Shown: positions 17,576 through 27,576, counted from the first letter of the stretch. The stretch: DNA of 64,000 bases from Halobacteriales archaeon QH_7_66_36 (GCA_003021175.1 PXQV01000010.1:124001-188000), one strand, 5' to 3'. Made by a program: numbers and translations. Notes: generated from the letters alone by a model not told the origin.

Positions 17576-17606
17576 ATCCGCGAGAATTTTTTATTTTAGT
17601 AGGACC

Positions 17607-18445
17607 GTGTCGCCAGCGAGTCGAGATACACCTACGTTCCAAGTCACCGGTCGTATTGGCTTAATCGTGGATATCGACAAGGTGAATCCTTATAATCCCG
17701 CCCGCCACCCTAAGGTAGATACCAGTAACCGTGCCCGTTCCAGCCAGAAGCAGGAACGGATATACAACTTGCTCCAGCGAATGGAAGAGGAAGTTCAAGA
17801 CGGAGAACTTGACCCAACCGACGTTCTTCGACAGACTTTGCAGGCAATTTCGGATTTGGAATCAAAAACCGTCGAGTTCAAGTCTCCATCCGATGCGCCA
17901 TATAACGTACTCGCTCGCAACATTCGAGAGTACCTGAAGCAGTCAGGGAATGGTGAACGCCTGCCCGCTGTCGTTGCAGGCATTATGCAGACATACTACG
18001 AACACGCTGGCGAAGGTGATTGGCAAGTAGACTGCGAACACGCTAACGTCTCGGACGAGTTCTCAAAGGCGGCGGGTGACGTTGAAATCTTTTATCATGG
18101 TGAGTTACAGAAGGCGATGGAAGTCAAGGACAAACCAGCCACTCGGAGTTCAGTTCAGTTCAGCACGCTATTGAGAAAGGTCGGAGGAACGAACTCGGAG
18201 AGTATCTGTACGTCCTTGGTGCGGGATTCGAGCCCGGCGAAGAAGACGGTGCCCGTCAAGAACCCGAAGAAGCACCTATCGAACTCATTTTCATCACTCC
18301 CCACGAGCTTGTTACTACTCTAAAAATCGTTGACGACGCTGAGCGAATTTTCTTTCTCGAATCCGTCGGCGGCTTCTTAAACGATATGCGGGCCAATCAG
18401 TCAAACAAGAACGCCTTCACAGAAATAGTTGAATCGATTAGGTGA
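17607..18445 (+). pseudogene. Frameshifted, N-terminally incomplete restriction-endonuclease-like gene (possibly SacI family)
   Basis: The AT-rich reading frame beginning near 17607 (VNPYNPARHPKVDTSN, LPAVVAGIMQTYYE, VEIFYHGELQKAMEVKDKPAT) is broken near 18145-18165. The natural C-terminus continues in another frame (QHAIEKGRRNELGEYLYVLG ... GFLNDMRANQSN), ending at TGA 18445. Removing one unit of the tandem TTCAG (three copies here) restores one frame. The pattern recalls C-terminal parts of SacI-family type II endonucleases, but I cannot confirm it. No methyltransferase is adjacent. Low GC indicates horizontal origin. Confidence 0.6.
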
Positions 18446-18498
18446 AGGTATATCGGTTTTAGCCGATATAATGCAGTTATGGGATACGGTCAAACCAG

Positions 18499-18753
18499 TT
18501 GCACACTGTGTCCTTGATCGGAGAAACAAAAATGCGGGTTTTGCAGTTACTTAGCGAATCTCCGTCTCACGGCTACAAGATGCACAAGGAGATCGGGGTA
18601 ACCACCTCGACAATATATCAACACCTTGGGGAACTTGAGGAAGCAGGTATGGTCGAGTCCAATTCTATCGAAGACGATACTCGAAACAGGACTGAATACC
18701 AAATCACAGCCGAGGGACAACAACTGCTTGAGTTGCTTGCTGATGAGAGTTAG
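18499..18753 (+). CDS. Small winged-helix transcriptional regulator
   Basis: 84 residues from TTG 18499 (alternatives GTG 18508, ATG 18532). A winged-helix DNA-binding domain of PadR/ArsR-like type is seen: MRVLQLLSESPSHGYKMHKE, VTTSTIYQHLGELEEAGMVES (recognition helix) and TEYQITAEGQQLLELL (wing and last helix). Nothing else is encoded, so it is a bare DNA-binding module. It lies in the same AT-rich patch as the broken nuclease gene, is likely part of the same acquired DNA, and follows a TATA-rich GATATAATGC at 18464-18473. Confidence 0.75.
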   Translation: MHTVSLIGETKMRVLQLLSESPSHGYKMHKEIGVTTSTIYQHLGELEEAGMVESNSIEDDTRNRTEYQITAEGQQLLELLADES

Positions 18754-18917
18754 TCGGTCTGTTCTCGACTGATTACTGACGAAGCGGGAGTGCTACTCGC
18801 CGGAGCGCGCGAGAGACGTGCTGGGCTGTCCCGGCGATACTCGACCGATCAGTAGCACCGGATGGCCCGAAGGGGCGCAACCGAACGTTCCTTATCTGCG
18901 GGAACGACAGCGTGGGT

Positions 18918-19814
18918 ATGGATACCAGACCATTAGGTGAGACGGGACACGACAGCTCGATACTCACGTTCGGAGCTATCGCGCTGGATTCGCTCGACCA
19001 GTCGGCCGCGAACGCGCTCGTCGACGAGGTCGTCGATGCCGGCGTCAACCACCTCGACGTCGCGCCGTCGTACGGAACCGCTGAGGTGAAGCTCCGACCG
19101 GGGCTGGCGAAACACCGCGAGGACGTGTTCCTCGGTTGCAAGACACAGGAGCGGTCGTACTACGGCGCGTGGGGATCGTTAGAGCGGTCGATAGAGCGGC
19201 TCGATGTCGACTACATCGACCTGTTTCAGTTTCACGCGGTCACACGGTACGACCAACTTGACCGCATCGTGGGCGAGTCCGACCGCCGACGAGGCGAGGG
19301 GAGCCACGGCGGTGCGCTCGCGGCACTCACGGAGGCGAAAGAGGAAGGACTCATCGGCCACATCGGGCTGACCAGCCACGGTGACCCGAGCTTCATCCGG
19401 GCGGCGATGGACCGGATTCCGGAGCTGGAGACCGTGATGTTCCCGTTCAACGCGACTATCGACTCCCGGTCGGGCCCGGAGTACGACTACCGGTCGGTGC
19501 TGGCGGACGCCCGCGAGCGCGGCCTCGGAACGCTGTGTATCAAGGCGTTCGCGAAGGGGTCGTGGCCCGAGGAGATGGCGGCTGCCGGCCAGCCGTACGA
19601 CACGTGGTACGAGCCGTACGACGACCCCGACAAGCTGGAGACGTGCCTCCGATACGCCCTCTCGCACGGCATGACCAGCATTCCGAACGCCGGTGACCCG
19701 GCGCTCGTCGAGCCGATCTTGGAGGCGGCGACCCGGTACGAGTCGCTTTCGGAAGCCGAGCGGGAACGGGTGGCCGGGGACACCGACGACGACTCGCCGG
19801 TGCCAGCGCCGTAA
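18918..19814 (+). CDS. Aldo/keto reductase
   Basis: About 298 residues from ATG 18918 (GTG 18912 is also possible). AKR TIM-barrel features: DAGVNHLDVAPSYGTAE with catalytic Asp/Tyr (about 40-55), HREDVFLGCKTQ with catalytic Lys (about 75), and YIDLFQFHAV with catalytic His (about 105). NAD(P)H-dependent reduction of carbonyls; substrate unknown. The C-terminal segment PDKLETCLRYALSHGMTSIPNAG matches the cofactor-binding end. Cytoplasmic, monocistronic, facing pyrE. Confidence 0.88.
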   Translation: MDTRPLGETGHDSSILTFGAIALDSLDQSAANALVDEVVDAGVNHLDVAPSYGTAEVKLRPGLAKHREDVFLGCKTQERSYYGAWGSLERSIERLDVDYIDLFQFHAVTRYDQLDRIVGESDRRRGEGSHGGALAALTEAKEEGLIGHIGLTSHGDPSFIRAAMDRIPELETVMFPFNATIDSRSGPEYDYRSVLADARERGLGTLCIKAFAKGSWPEEMAAAGQPYDTWYEPYDDPDKLETCLRYALSHGMTSIPNAGDPALVEPILEAATRYESLSEAERERVAGDTDDDSPVPAP

Positions 19815-19843
19815 CGTCCTCGGGGAGGGCCCAGCGCCCGACC

Positions 19844-20362
19844 TCAGCGGTCTGCCAGCAATTCGGAGGCAGTCAACAGCGATTCTAATTCCACATCGTG
19901 TTCGGCGAGGTTCTCCCCGGCACCCTCCTCGCGGTCGACGACGACGAGGACACGGTCCACGACAGCCCCGGCCTCGCGGAGCGCTTCCACCGCGTTGACG
20001 GCGGACTGGCCGGTCGTGGCGATGTCTTCGAGGACGACGACTTCCTCACCGGCGTCGAAGCGGCCCTCGATGCGGTTGCCGGTGCCGTACTCCTTGGCCT
20101 GCTTGCGGACGATGACGTAGGGGTTGTCCGTCCGGACGCTGGTGGCGGCGACGAGCGGGACGGCCCCGAGCGCGACGCCCGCGAGCTTCGTATCACCGAC
20201 TCGCTCCGCGAACGCGTCGGCGATGTGCTCCAGACATCGCGGGTCCGTCTCGAAGAGATACTTGTCGACGTAGTAGTCTGAGGTGCCGCCGTGGGAGAGT
20301 TCGAACTCGCCGAACTGGACGGCGTCGACCGCGCGCAGCGCCGCCGTGAGGTCGTCGCTCAT
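19844..20362 (-). CDS. pyrE: Orotate phosphoribosyltransferase
   Basis: 172 residues. Type I PRTase. The PRPP-binding motif is [21 protein letters not shown] (about 106-126); [19 protein letters not shown] holds the flexible loop lysines, and [13 protein letters not shown] is the N-terminal orotate site. It converts orotate and PRPP to OMP in de novo pyrimidine synthesis. Length is typical for haloarchaea. A separate gene, not clustered with other pyr genes here. Confidence 0.95.
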   Translation of the reverse strand: MSDDLTAALRAVDAVQFGEFELSHGGTSDYYVDKYLFETDPRCLEHIADAFAERVGDTKLAGVALGAVPLVAATSVRTDNPYVIVRKQAKEYGTGNRIEGRFDAGEEVVVLEDIATTGQSAVNAVEALREAGAVVDRVLVVVDREEGAGENLAEHDVELESLLTASELLADR

Positions 20363-20416
20363 ACGCGCGAGTCGGCGGCGACGGGGAATAAACGCGCCGA
20401 AACGGGAAGCGCCGGC

Positions 20417-22105
20417 TCAGACCGCCTCGGGGCCGGTCTTGCCCGTCCGGATCTGGTGGGCACCCTCGACGGGGAGGACGAACACCTTGCCGTCACCCTT
20501 CTCGCCGGTCTTCGCTCCCTCGGAGATCGCTTCGGCCACGTCCGTGGCGGGGATGTCGGCGACGACGCACTCAACCTTCACCTTCTGGTGGAGGTCGACG
20601 GTGTACTCCTCGCCGCGCCACTGGCCCGTCTTCGCGGGCTGAGTGCCACGGCCCGACACGTCCGTCACCGTGATGGAGGGGGCACCGACCTCGGCGAGCT
20701 TCTCCTTCACGCCGGGGAGCTTGTCCGGGCGGATGAACGCCATCACGAGCTTGATGTTCCCGTCGTTCGGCCGGCCGCCGTCCGAGCGGAGCGACCGACC
20801 GCGGTCGCTCCAGCCACCGTCGGCGACGGCGTCCGGGCTGCCGAACTCGGGGTAGGTGTCGACGCCGTGTTCGGAGATGTCGAGTCCCTCGATCTCGTGT
20901 TCGCGGGAGACGCGGATCTGCCCGGCGGCCTTCAGCGCGCCGAAGACGGCGGCCGTCGCGAGCACGGTCCAGCCGCCGATGACGACGACGCCCGCCACCT
21001 GTGCGACGGGGTCGACACTCACGCTCGGGACCGTCAGTCCCGGGACTGCGACGAGTAGCGCGCCGAGCACGCCCGCGCTCCCGTGGACCGGGAAGACGGC
21101 ACACACGTCGTCGATGTTGAGCCGCTTCTCGACGAACTCGAAGACGACCGGCAGCTGTGCGCCGGCGAGCCCGCCGATGAGCAGCGCGGCGGGCCACGTG
21201 ATGATGTTCGTGTTCGAGGTGATTCCGACGAGTCCCGCAAGCATCCCGTTCGCGACGTACAGTGTGTCGACCTTGCCGGTCTTGTACCACGCGAGCGCGC
21301 CGGCCCCCATCGCGCCGGCGGCCATCCCGAGCGTGGTCGTCAGCGCGACGCGACCGACGACGGCGAACGAGGCTAGTTCCGCGGCTCCATCCGCGAGCGG
21401 TGCCGCGGCGGTGCCGACGTTGAAGCCGTACCAGCCGAAGGCGAGGATGAGCGTCCCGAGCACCGCGAACGTGATCGAGTGGCCGGGGATGACGTTCACG
21501 CTCCCGTTGCCATCGAAGCGGTCGATGCGCGGGCCGACGATGTACGCCGCGGTCAGGCCGGCGATGCCACCCATCCCGTGGACGATCATGCCGCCCGCGA
21601 AGTCGGCGAAGCCGAGCGTGGAGAGGAAGCCGCCCGCCCACGTGAAGCCGACGACGACCGGATAGATGACGCCCGCGAGCGTGATGGTGTAAGTCACGTA
21701 GGCGCGCAGTTTCATGCGCCCCGCGACGGCCCCGGAGACGATTGTGGCGGCGGTCATCGCGAACACCGCGCCGAACAGCCACGTCACCCAGCCGCCGCCG
21801 TTGGCGACGCTCGCGTTCCCGGCGTCGAAGACGGCGAACAGCTCGTAGCCGCCACCGCCCGTGAGCCCGCCGACGACCGCCGAGACGGTCGCGCCGACGA
21901 GGAAGAAGACGGTGACACCGACGCTCCACGTCAGCATGTTCTTCGTCAACTGGTTGGCGACGTTCTTCGAGCGCACCTGCCCGGCCTCTAACATTGCGAA
22001 GCCGGCGTGCATGAAGAAGATGAGGAACGTCGCGGTCAACACCCACACGTAGTTCACCGCGCTCGTCACTGCGGCCGGATCGACCTGTAGCGGTAGCCCC
22101 GTCAT
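20417..22105 (-). CDS. amt: Ammonium transporter Amt fused to a C-terminal PII (GlnK) domain
   Basis: 562 residues. Residues about 15-415 are an Amt/Mep channel with about 11 membrane helices, including the pore histidines in [14 protein letters not shown] and [14 protein letters not shown]. After a linker (about 416-449), residues 450-562 form a full PII domain: [19 protein letters not shown]-loop [18 protein letters not shown] with the Tyr equivalent to PII Y51 at about 501, then [18 protein letters not shown] (ATP/2-oxoglutarate site). PII proteins normally block Amt in trans; here sensor and channel are one chain. The frame is continuous. Confidence 0.93.
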   Translation of the reverse strand: MTGLPLQVDPAAVTSAVNYVWVLTATFLIFFMHAGFAMLEAGQVRSKNVANQLTKNMLTWSVGVTVFFLVGATVSAVVGGLTGGGGYELFAVFDAGNASVANGGGWVTWLFGAVFAMTAATIVSGAVAGRMKLRAYVTYTITLAGVIYPVVVGFTWAGGFLSTLGFADFAGGMIVHGMGGIAGLTAAYIVGPRIDRFDGNGSVNVIPGHSITFAVLGTLILAFGWYGFNVGTAAAPLADGAAELASFAVVGRVALTTTLGMAAGAMGAGALAWYKTGKVDTLYVANGMLAGLVGITSNTNIITWPAALLIGGLAGAQLPVVFEFVEKRLNIDDVCAVFPVHGSAGVLGALLVAVPGLTVPSVSVDPVAQVAGVVVIGGWTVLATAAVFGALKAAGQIRVSREHEIEGLDISEHGVDTYPEFGSPDAVADGGWSDRGRSLRSDGGRPNDGNIKLVMAFIRPDKLPGVKEKLAEVGAPSITVTDVSGRGTQPAKTGQWRGEEYTVDLHQKVKVECVVADIPATDVAEAISEGAKTGEKGDGKVFVLPVEGAHQIRTGKTGPEAV

Positions 22106-22399
22106 ATTTCCCCCGCGTATTCTGGATTTTTGTCCAGCTTTACTCTCGATTCTACCGTGTTCTGACTCCCAAGCACGTCTGAGCGTCTCGATTTTCTATC
22201 GTATAAGCGTTCGCTTGAATTCTATAAATTTCTTCGTGGAATCGGCGGCGCGCGTCCAAAATTGGGTAGTTTATTACGTGTATAAGGCGTTTGTTCGGTC
22301 GAAAAGCGGACGCTCGGCCAGTCGGTTTCTGACACGTGTAAGCCCGTTGTCGACCGAGCGTCCGGGCGGCGAGCGGGTGCGCGCGACAGATATTGCCGC
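22106..22399. promoter_or_regulatory. Gene-free AT-rich control region upstream of amt
   Basis: About 290 bases between amt and hemB, much richer in A/T than the surroundings. On the minus strand CTTATACGATAG (about 22198-22209) and TTTATAGAATTC (about 22219-22230) are TATA-like and sit 95-125 bases before amt, leaving a 5' leader. TTTATTACGTGTATAAGG around 22271-22288 could serve either strand. A GGACGCTCGGCC/CGAGCGTCC inverted repeat is seen at about 22308-22362. No coding frame is convincing. Confidence 0.4.
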
Positions 22400-23380
22400 T
22401 TACAGGGTCCGGGCGACCCGCTCGCCGAAGTACGTGATGATGAGATCCGCGCCGGCACGCTTGATCGACAACAGCGACTCGCGGGCCACCGCGTCGAGGT
22501 CGAGCCACCCCTTCTCGGCGGCGGCGTGCAACATCGCGTACTCGCCGGAAACGTTGTACGCCGCGACCGGCAGGTCGAACCCGTCTCGCACGTCACGCAC
22601 CACGTCCAGATACGGAAGCGCCGGCTTCACCATCAGCGCGTCCGCCCCCTGCTCGACATCGAGTGCCACCTCGCGGGCCGCCTCGCGGCTGTTCGCGGGG
22701 TCCATCTGGTAGTGCCGGCGGTCGCCGAAGGCCGGCGCACCGTCCGCGGCGTCGCGGAATGGGCCGTAGAACGCCGACTCGTACTTCGCGGCGTAGGCCA
22801 TGACCGGCACGCCCTCGAAGCCGGCCGCGTCGAGTCCCTCCCTTATTACGCCGACCTGTCCGTCCATCATCCCCGAGGGAGCGATCATGTCGGCACCGGC
22901 GGCCGCGTGGGACTGCGCTATCGACGCGTAGCGCTCCAGCGTCTCGTCGTTGCGGACGGTCAGGTGCGCGTCGTCGTCAGCCCCCTCCTCCAACATGCCG
23001 CAGTGGCCGTGGTCGGTGTACTCACACAGACACAGGTCGGTCAGCACGTATGCGTCCGTCTCGGCCTTCACGCGGCGGGTCGCCCGCTGGACGACGCCGT
23101 CCTCAGCGTCGGCCCGCGACCCCTCGCTGTCCTTCGATTCCGGCACGCCGAAGAGGATGACCGCCTCGACGCCCGTCGCGGTTATCTCGCGCACGCGCTC
23201 GGCGGCCTGTTCGACCGGGACACGCTCGTGGCCGGGCATCGACTCGATGAGTCGCCGCTCGTCGGTCGTCGCGTCAACGAAGATGGGGACGACGAAATCC
23301 GACGGCGAGAGGCGCGTCTCGCGGACGAGACTGCGCACGCCGTCCGCGCGGAGCCGTCGCGGCCGGTCGGTGAGATCCAT
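22400..23380 (-). CDS. hemB: Delta-aminolevulinic acid dehydratase (porphobilinogen synthase)
   Basis: 326 residues. It condenses two 5-aminolevulinate molecules to porphobilinogen. Active-site lysines lie in VMAYAAKYESAFYGPFR and ALMVKPALPYLDVV; zinc-type Cys residues are in LTDLCLCEYTDHGHCG. It shares the tetrapyrrole pathway with hemL about 3 kb away. ATG 23380 fits the family N-terminus (MDLTDRPRRLR); an in-frame ATG 27 bases upstream is less likely. Confidence 0.96.
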   Translation of the reverse strand: MDLTDRPRRLRADGVRSLVRETRLSPSDFVVPIFVDATTDERRLIESMPGHERVPVEQAAERVREITATGVEAVILFGVPESKDSEGSRADAEDGVVQRATRRVKAETDAYVLTDLCLCEYTDHGHCGMLEEGADDDAHLTVRNDETLERYASIAQSHAAAGADMIAPSGMMDGQVGVIREGLDAAGFEGVPVMAYAAKYESAFYGPFRDAADGAPAFGDRRHYQMDPANSREAAREVALDVEQGADALMVKPALPYLDVVRDVRDGFDLPVAAYNVSGEYAMLHAAAEKGWLDLDAVARESLLSIKRAGADLIITYFGERVARTL

Positions 23381-23470
23381 ACCTGTCCGTGGGGATTCGC
23401 GGCTCAAAACCGCGTCGCTCGTGGCGACCCGGACGACAGGGATTTACCGAGTGCCCGGCAAGCCGGTGGC

Positions 23471-24016
23471 GTGCTGCCGGCGCAGGTCGACGTGGGTGCG
23501 TTCCTCCGGGGAGCAGTGACCGAAGCGGAGCCGGTCGTGCGGTCGGTGTTCGACTCGGAACTCGGGCCGCTCGTCCTGCTCGGCGTCTTCCTGCTGGAGG
23601 GCGCGATGCTCCTCTACTTCGTCCCGAGCGAGGGTATCGTCCCCGCGGCCGTCCTGCTGCTCGGCACGGAGCCGACCGACCTCGCGCTCATCCTCGGCGT
23701 GGCCGTGGTCGGCGCGACCGTCGGCCAGTTCGCGCTGTTCTCGGCCGCGAAGCGACTCGGCCGCGAACGCCTCCTGCAAAAGCGGTGGTTCCGCGTCGAC
23801 GACGACACCCTCGCCCGCTTCGACGGCTGGTTCGACCGCTGGGGGCCGGTCGCCGTCCCCGTCGCCAACACCCTCCTGTTCACCCGCGGGATGCTCACCG
23901 TCCCCGCCGGCCTCGCCAAGATGGACGACCGCGAGTTCGTCGCCCTCTCGGCGGTCGGCACCCTCTCCTTCGAGTGTCTGCTCGCCGCGCTCACCGTGGT
24001 GTTGCTGGGCGTGTGA
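23471..24016 (+). CDS. DedA-like (SNARE-associated/VTT) membrane protein
   Basis: About 181 residues from GTG 23471 (GTG 23516 also possible). Membrane helices include LLGVFLLEGAMLLYFVPSEGIVPAA and ALILGVAVVGATVGQFALFSAA. The DedA-type hallmark is WFDRWGPVAVPVANTLLFTRGMLTVPAGLAKM. Some DedA proteins move lipids or affect proton-motive force. A TTTACC box about 27 bases upstream supports leaderless translation from 23471. Its C-terminal end is shorter than bacterial DedA. Confidence 0.75.
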   Translation: MLPAQVDVGAFLRGAVTEAEPVVRSVFDSELGPLVLLGVFLLEGAMLLYFVPSEGIVPAAVLLLGTEPTDLALILGVAVVGATVGQFALFSAAKRLGRERLLQKRWFRVDDDTLARFDGWFDRWGPVAVPVANTLLFTRGMLTVPAGLAKMDDREFVALSAVGTLSFECLLAALTVVLLGV

Positions 24017-24054
24017 GCGGTGTAGAGGACGCTCCGGGGTGCGATAGGCCCGCG

Positions 24055-24597
24055 TCAGTACGGCTCCTCCTTCAGCCCGAGCAGATACGCGCCGGCGTTC
24101 GTCGACAGATGAAGCACGGGCGTGACGACGAGCACGACGACGACCACCGGGAGCGTGAACACGCGACCGACCCACGCGGGCGCGACGACGGCGGTCGAGA
24201 GGAGCGCGACGACCACGAAGTCCAGTTGGTCGAAACCGGGGAAGGCGGCCCCGCGCTCGCGGCCGGCCCGTCGCTTGAGGAACGAGGCGAGGATGTCACC
24301 GAGCAGCGCGCCGGCCGCCAGCGCGACCGCGGCGGAGAGCGGGAACCCCGGTAGGTCGAGACCGGTCGCGGCGACGACGGCCGGCCGGACGGCGTCGAGC
24401 GCGACGGCCAGCAGGACGCCGGCGACGATACCGCCCGCGGTGCCGCGCCACGTCTTCCCGTCGCCGAGGAGTCGCCGTCCGCCGTAGGTTCGCCCGCCGT
24501 CGATTGGAGGGCCACCGCCAACGAGCACTGCCGCGTTGTTCGGCACGTACGCGGGCAGCATCGCCCACACCGCGACGGCGAGCGTCTCGACGACCAT
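24055..24597 (-). CDS. carS: CDP-2,3-bis-(O-geranylgeranyl)-sn-glycerol synthase (CDP-archaeol synthase)
   Basis: 180 residues, about five membrane helices. It activates unsaturated archaeol with CTP before polar head groups are added, the archaeal version of CdsA. Motifs: [26 protein letters not shown] (Asp/Lys/Trp cytoplasmic loop, about 41-53) and [30 protein letters not shown] (active-site region, quoted in part). Typical archaeal membrane-lipid enzyme. ATG 24597 gives the family N-terminus. Confidence 0.93.
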   Translation of the reverse strand: MVVETLAVAVWAMLPAYVPNNAAVLVGGGPPIDGGRTYGGRRLLGDGKTWRGTAGGIVAGVLLAVALDAVRPAVVAATGLDLPGFPLSAAVALAAGALLGDILASFLKRRAGRERGAAFPGFDQLDFVVVALLSTAVVAPAWVGRVFTLPVVVVVLVVTPVLHLSTNAGAYLLGLKEEPY

Positions 24598-24689
24598 ACT
24601 CGCGGGTCGACCCCCCGGGGTAAAGTCGCCGCGGTCTCGCGGCCCGACCATGGACGGCCGCCCGACTTAATGAGATGACACCTGTATGT

Positions 24690-25529
24690 ATGCGTGTGAT
24701 CCCACCTATCGCCAACAACTTCGTCGCCGGCGAGGACGTGCCCGCGGTGCTCGACCACGCGCGGGACCTGCACGACGGAGGCGTGGGAGCCATCATCAAT
24801 CTACTCGGCGAACACTACGACGACGCGGCGAACGCCGCGGCCGACGCCGCCGTCTACACACGGCTCTTAGAGGAGTTTGCCGACGCTGGTCTCGACGGCC
24901 GCGTGTCGGTCAAGCCGAGCCAACTCGGACTCGACGTGAGCGAGGAGACGTTCCGCGAGAACCTCGCTGAGGTCGTCGCGGTCGCGGCGGCCAACGACCG
25001 CTTCGTCTGGGTCGACATGGAAGACCACACGACCATCGACGCGACGCTCGACGCCTTCGAGGCGAACGTCACCGACTACCCGGAGATGGGCGTCTGCATT
25101 CAGGCGAACATGCGGCGGACGCCCGACGACCTCCGCCGGCTGGTCGACCTGCCGGGAACAGTGCGGCTGGTGAAAGGCGCATACGACCCGCCGACCGATC
25201 TCGCGTACACCGAGAAGGCACGCGTGAACGACGCGTACCGCGAGAACCTCGCGTATCTGTTCGAGCACGCCGACCACCTCGCGGTCGGGAGTCACGACCC
25301 GGCGATGATCGACTACGCGAAGCAGCTACACGAGGAGTTCGGGACGGAGTTCGAGGTGCAGATGCTGATGGGCGTCCGCGAGGCCGCGCAGTTCGACCTC
25401 GCGAGCGAGGGATACGACGCGTACCAGTACGTCCCGTTCGGCGAGAAGTGGCTCTCCTACTTTTATCGGCGTGTCCGCGAGCGAAAGGAGAACGCGCTGT
25501 TCGCGCTTCGCGCGGTCGTCTCCGGCTAA
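24690..25529 (+). CDS. Proline dehydrogenase (PutA N-terminal type)
   Basis: 279 residues from ATG 24690 (ATG 24675 also possible). FAD-dependent TIM barrel oxidising proline to pyrroline-5-carboxylate. Seen are VSVKPSQLGLDVS, FVWVDMEDHTTIDATL, VRLVKGAYDPPTDLAYTEK, the SHDPAMIDYA segment and the substrate-binding YVPFGEKWLSYFYRRVRER near the C-terminus. A TTAATG box about 25 bases upstream favours 24690. The P5C dehydrogenase is not nearby. Its stop overlaps that of the convergent DUF502 gene by 4 bases. Confidence 0.9.
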   Translation: MRVIPPIANNFVAGEDVPAVLDHARDLHDGGVGAIINLLGEHYDDAANAAADAAVYTRLLEEFADAGLDGRVSVKPSQLGLDVSEETFRENLAEVVAVAAANDRFVWVDMEDHTTIDATLDAFEANVTDYPEMGVCIQANMRRTPDDLRRLVDLPGTVRLVKGAYDPPTDLAYTEKARVNDAYRENLAYLFEHADHLAVGSHDPAMIDYAKQLHEEFGTEFEVQMLMGVREAAQFDLASEGYDAYQYVPFGEKWLSYFYRRVRERKENALFALRAVVSG

Positions 25530-26134
25530 TCCTCGCCGTCGACGAAGCCCGCCGGCACCGTCGTCTCCTGCGAGTCACCGAAGCCGGCGGAGAGAACCCG
25601 GGTGAGCGCGTCCTCGACGCTCTCGTCGATTTGTTCGTACCGATCCGGCTCCACCTCGATGACGTAGCCCGTCGTGATGTTCGGTGAGGTGGGCAGAAAG
25701 AGCACGTCACGGCCGTCTTCGGTCGTTTTGCCCGTCTTGAACGCCGTCATCCGGAGACCGTTCCACGCCTCCAGCTTCACCGGGGCCTGCAATTCGTCGG
25801 TGCCGGAGAGCGCGGTTTCGGCGGCCATCTTCGACGCGTTGTAGACGATACGGAGCACCGGCAGTCGGTTGAACACGTCGTCGAGTCCGCGCTCGATGAT
25901 GTCGCCGACCGTCGTGCGCATCAGGTAGCCGATGGCGAGCACGAGCAGCGCGAACACGAGCAGCGTCACGAGGACGACGACCGGCCGCGGCGTCTCGGGC
26001 GGGAACACCTGCGAGGAGAGCGCGAGCCGCAGGATGAACGAGTAGACGTAGGCGACGACGAACGCCGTCGCGAGCACGGGAACGAGCACGACCAGCCCGC
26101 TGGCGAAGTCCCGCTTCCACGAGGAGGGCAACAT
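25526..26134 (-). CDS. DUF502 family membrane protein
   Basis: 202 residues. Two membrane helices (LVVLVPVLATAFVVAYVYSF and VVLVTLLVFALLVLAIGYL) are followed by a cytoplasmic domain with GDIIERGLDDVFNRLPVLRIVYNASK, FLPTSPNITTGYVIEVE and a Gly/Asp acidic tail. DUF502 relatives include plant COV1-like proteins; no biochemical role is established. It converges on the proline dehydrogenase gene with overlapping stop codons. Confidence 0.85.
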   Translation of the reverse strand: MLPSSWKRDFASGLVVLVPVLATAFVVAYVYSFILRLALSSQVFPPETPRPVVVLVTLLVFALLVLAIGYLMRTTVGDIIERGLDDVFNRLPVLRIVYNASKMAAETALSGTDELQAPVKLEAWNGLRMTAFKTGKTTEDGRDVLFLPTSPNITTGYVIEVEPDRYEQIDESVEDALTRVLSAGFGDSQETTVPAGFVDGED

Positions 26135-26240
26135 CTACCCCCACACTGACGCTCGTATCTAATCAGCGTGTCGAACGTTCGACGCCCGCGCCCTCGCGCG
26201 AACGGACAACTACTAACCGCGTCCCGAATCAAGAACGGGT

Positions 26241-27575
26241 ATGAGCCACGAGCGGTCCCGCGACGCCTACGACCGGGCGCTGTCCGTCATGCCGGGCGGG
26301 GTGAACTCCGCGGTTCGCGCGGCACCACAGCCGTACCCCGTGTTCGCACGGAAGGGCGAGGGAGGCCACGTCATCGACGCGGACGGCAACCGATACGTCG
26401 ACTGGATTCAGGGGCTCGGCCCGCTGCTGTACGGCCACGATCCCCCCGAGTCGGTGACTGCGGCGGTCCAACAGCACGTCGCCGAGGGGCCCGTGTTCGG
26501 GATGCCGACCGAACTCGAGGTGGAACACGCGGAGTTCGTCACCCGACACGTCCCCTCCGTGGAGATGCTTCGCTTCGTCAACAGCGGCACCGAGGCGACC
26601 GTCTCCGCGGTCCGACTGGCTCGCGCGGTGACGGAGCGCAACAAGGTCGTCGTGATGCAGGGCGGCTACCACGGCGCACAGGAGTCGACGCTCGTGGAGG
26701 GCGACGCTGACCACCCGAAACCCTCGACCGACGGCATCCCGCAGTCGTTCGTCGAACACACGCTCCCGGTGCCGTTCAACGACGCCGAGGCCGCGAAAGG
26801 GGTGTTCGAGGACCACGGCGACGACATCGCCGCGGTGATGGTCGAACCGGTGCAGGCGAACTCCGGCGTCGCCTACCCCGTCGACGGCTACCACGAGACG
26901 CTCCGCGAACTGTGCGACGACCACGGCGCGCTGCTCATCTGGGACGAAGTCATCACGGGATTCCGGGTCGGCGGGCTGGGCTGTGCACAGTCGAAGTTCG
27001 GCATCGATCCCGACGTGACCACGTTCGGCAAGATCATCGGCGGCGGCTTCCCCGTCGGCGCTATCGGCGGCAAGACGGAGTACGTCGAGCAGTTCACGCC
27101 CTCCGGCGACGTGTTTCAGGCGGGGACGTTCTCCGGGCATCCAGCGACGATGGCCGCCGGGCTCGAGGGACTCAAGTACGCCGCCGAGAACGACGTGTAC
27201 GAGCACGTGAACGACCTCGGCCGACAGCTCCGCGAGGGACTGGCCGAGATACTCGCCGAGCGCGCGCCGGAGTACACCGTCGTCGGCACGGACTCCATCT
27301 TCAAGGTGGCGTTCACGCGGAGCGACGCGCCACAGCAGGCGTGTTCGAACGGCTGTCGACAGAATCCCGAGTGTCCCCGCTTCGGCGACTGCCCCAAGCG
27401 CGGGACCGACGCGGCCCACATGGAGACCGACCGGTACGCGCGGCTGTTCCGGCCGGCGATGCGCGAGGAAGGTGTGCTCGTCTCGCAGAATCAGTTCGAG
27501 GCGAACTTCGTCTCCTACGCCCACACCGAGGAGGACGTGGAGCAGACGCTGTCGGCGTACCGCGACTGTCTCTGA
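26241..27575 (+). CDS. hemL: Glutamate-1-semialdehyde 2,1-aminomutase
   Basis: 444 residues. Class III PLP aminotransferase making 5-aminolevulinate in the C5 tetrapyrrole pathway. Markers: [13 protein letters not shown] at the N-terminus, [31 protein letters not shown], and the PLP lysine in [14 protein letters not shown] (about 270). A Cys-rich insertion ([18 protein letters not shown], about 368-385) seems to be a haloarchaeal feature and may bind metal. hemB lies about 3 kb away. Confidence 0.95.
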   Translation: MSHERSRDAYDRALSVMPGGVNSAVRAAPQPYPVFARKGEGGHVIDADGNRYVDWIQGLGPLLYGHDPPESVTAAVQQHVAEGPVFGMPTELEVEHAEFVTRHVPSVEMLRFVNSGTEATVSAVRLARAVTERNKVVVMQGGYHGAQESTLVEGDADHPKPSTDGIPQSFVEHTLPVPFNDAEAAKGVFEDHGDDIAAVMVEPVQANSGVAYPVDGYHETLRELCDDHGALLIWDEVITGFRVGGLGCAQSKFGIDPDVTTFGKIIGGGFPVGAIGGKTEYVEQFTPSGDVFQAGTFSGHPATMAAGLEGLKYAAENDVYEHVNDLGRQLREGLAEILAERAPEYTVVGTDSIFKVAFTRSDAPQQACSNGCRQNPECPRFGDCPKRGTDAAHMETDRYARLFRPAMREEGVLVSQNQFEANFVSYAHTEEDVEQTLSAYRDCL

Positions 27576-27576
27576 G

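Noticed and set aside
18222-18240. T-arm-like GGGATTCGAGCCC, considered as a tRNA end
   Set aside because: No cloverleaf can be drawn around it, and it codes for GFEPGEE in the nuclease-like gene.
22526-24016. A 496-codon plus-strand frame across the hemB region
   Set aside because: Most of it is antisense to a clear hemB. Only the last 180 codons, the DedA-like part, are a real gene; long antisense frames are expected at this GC content.
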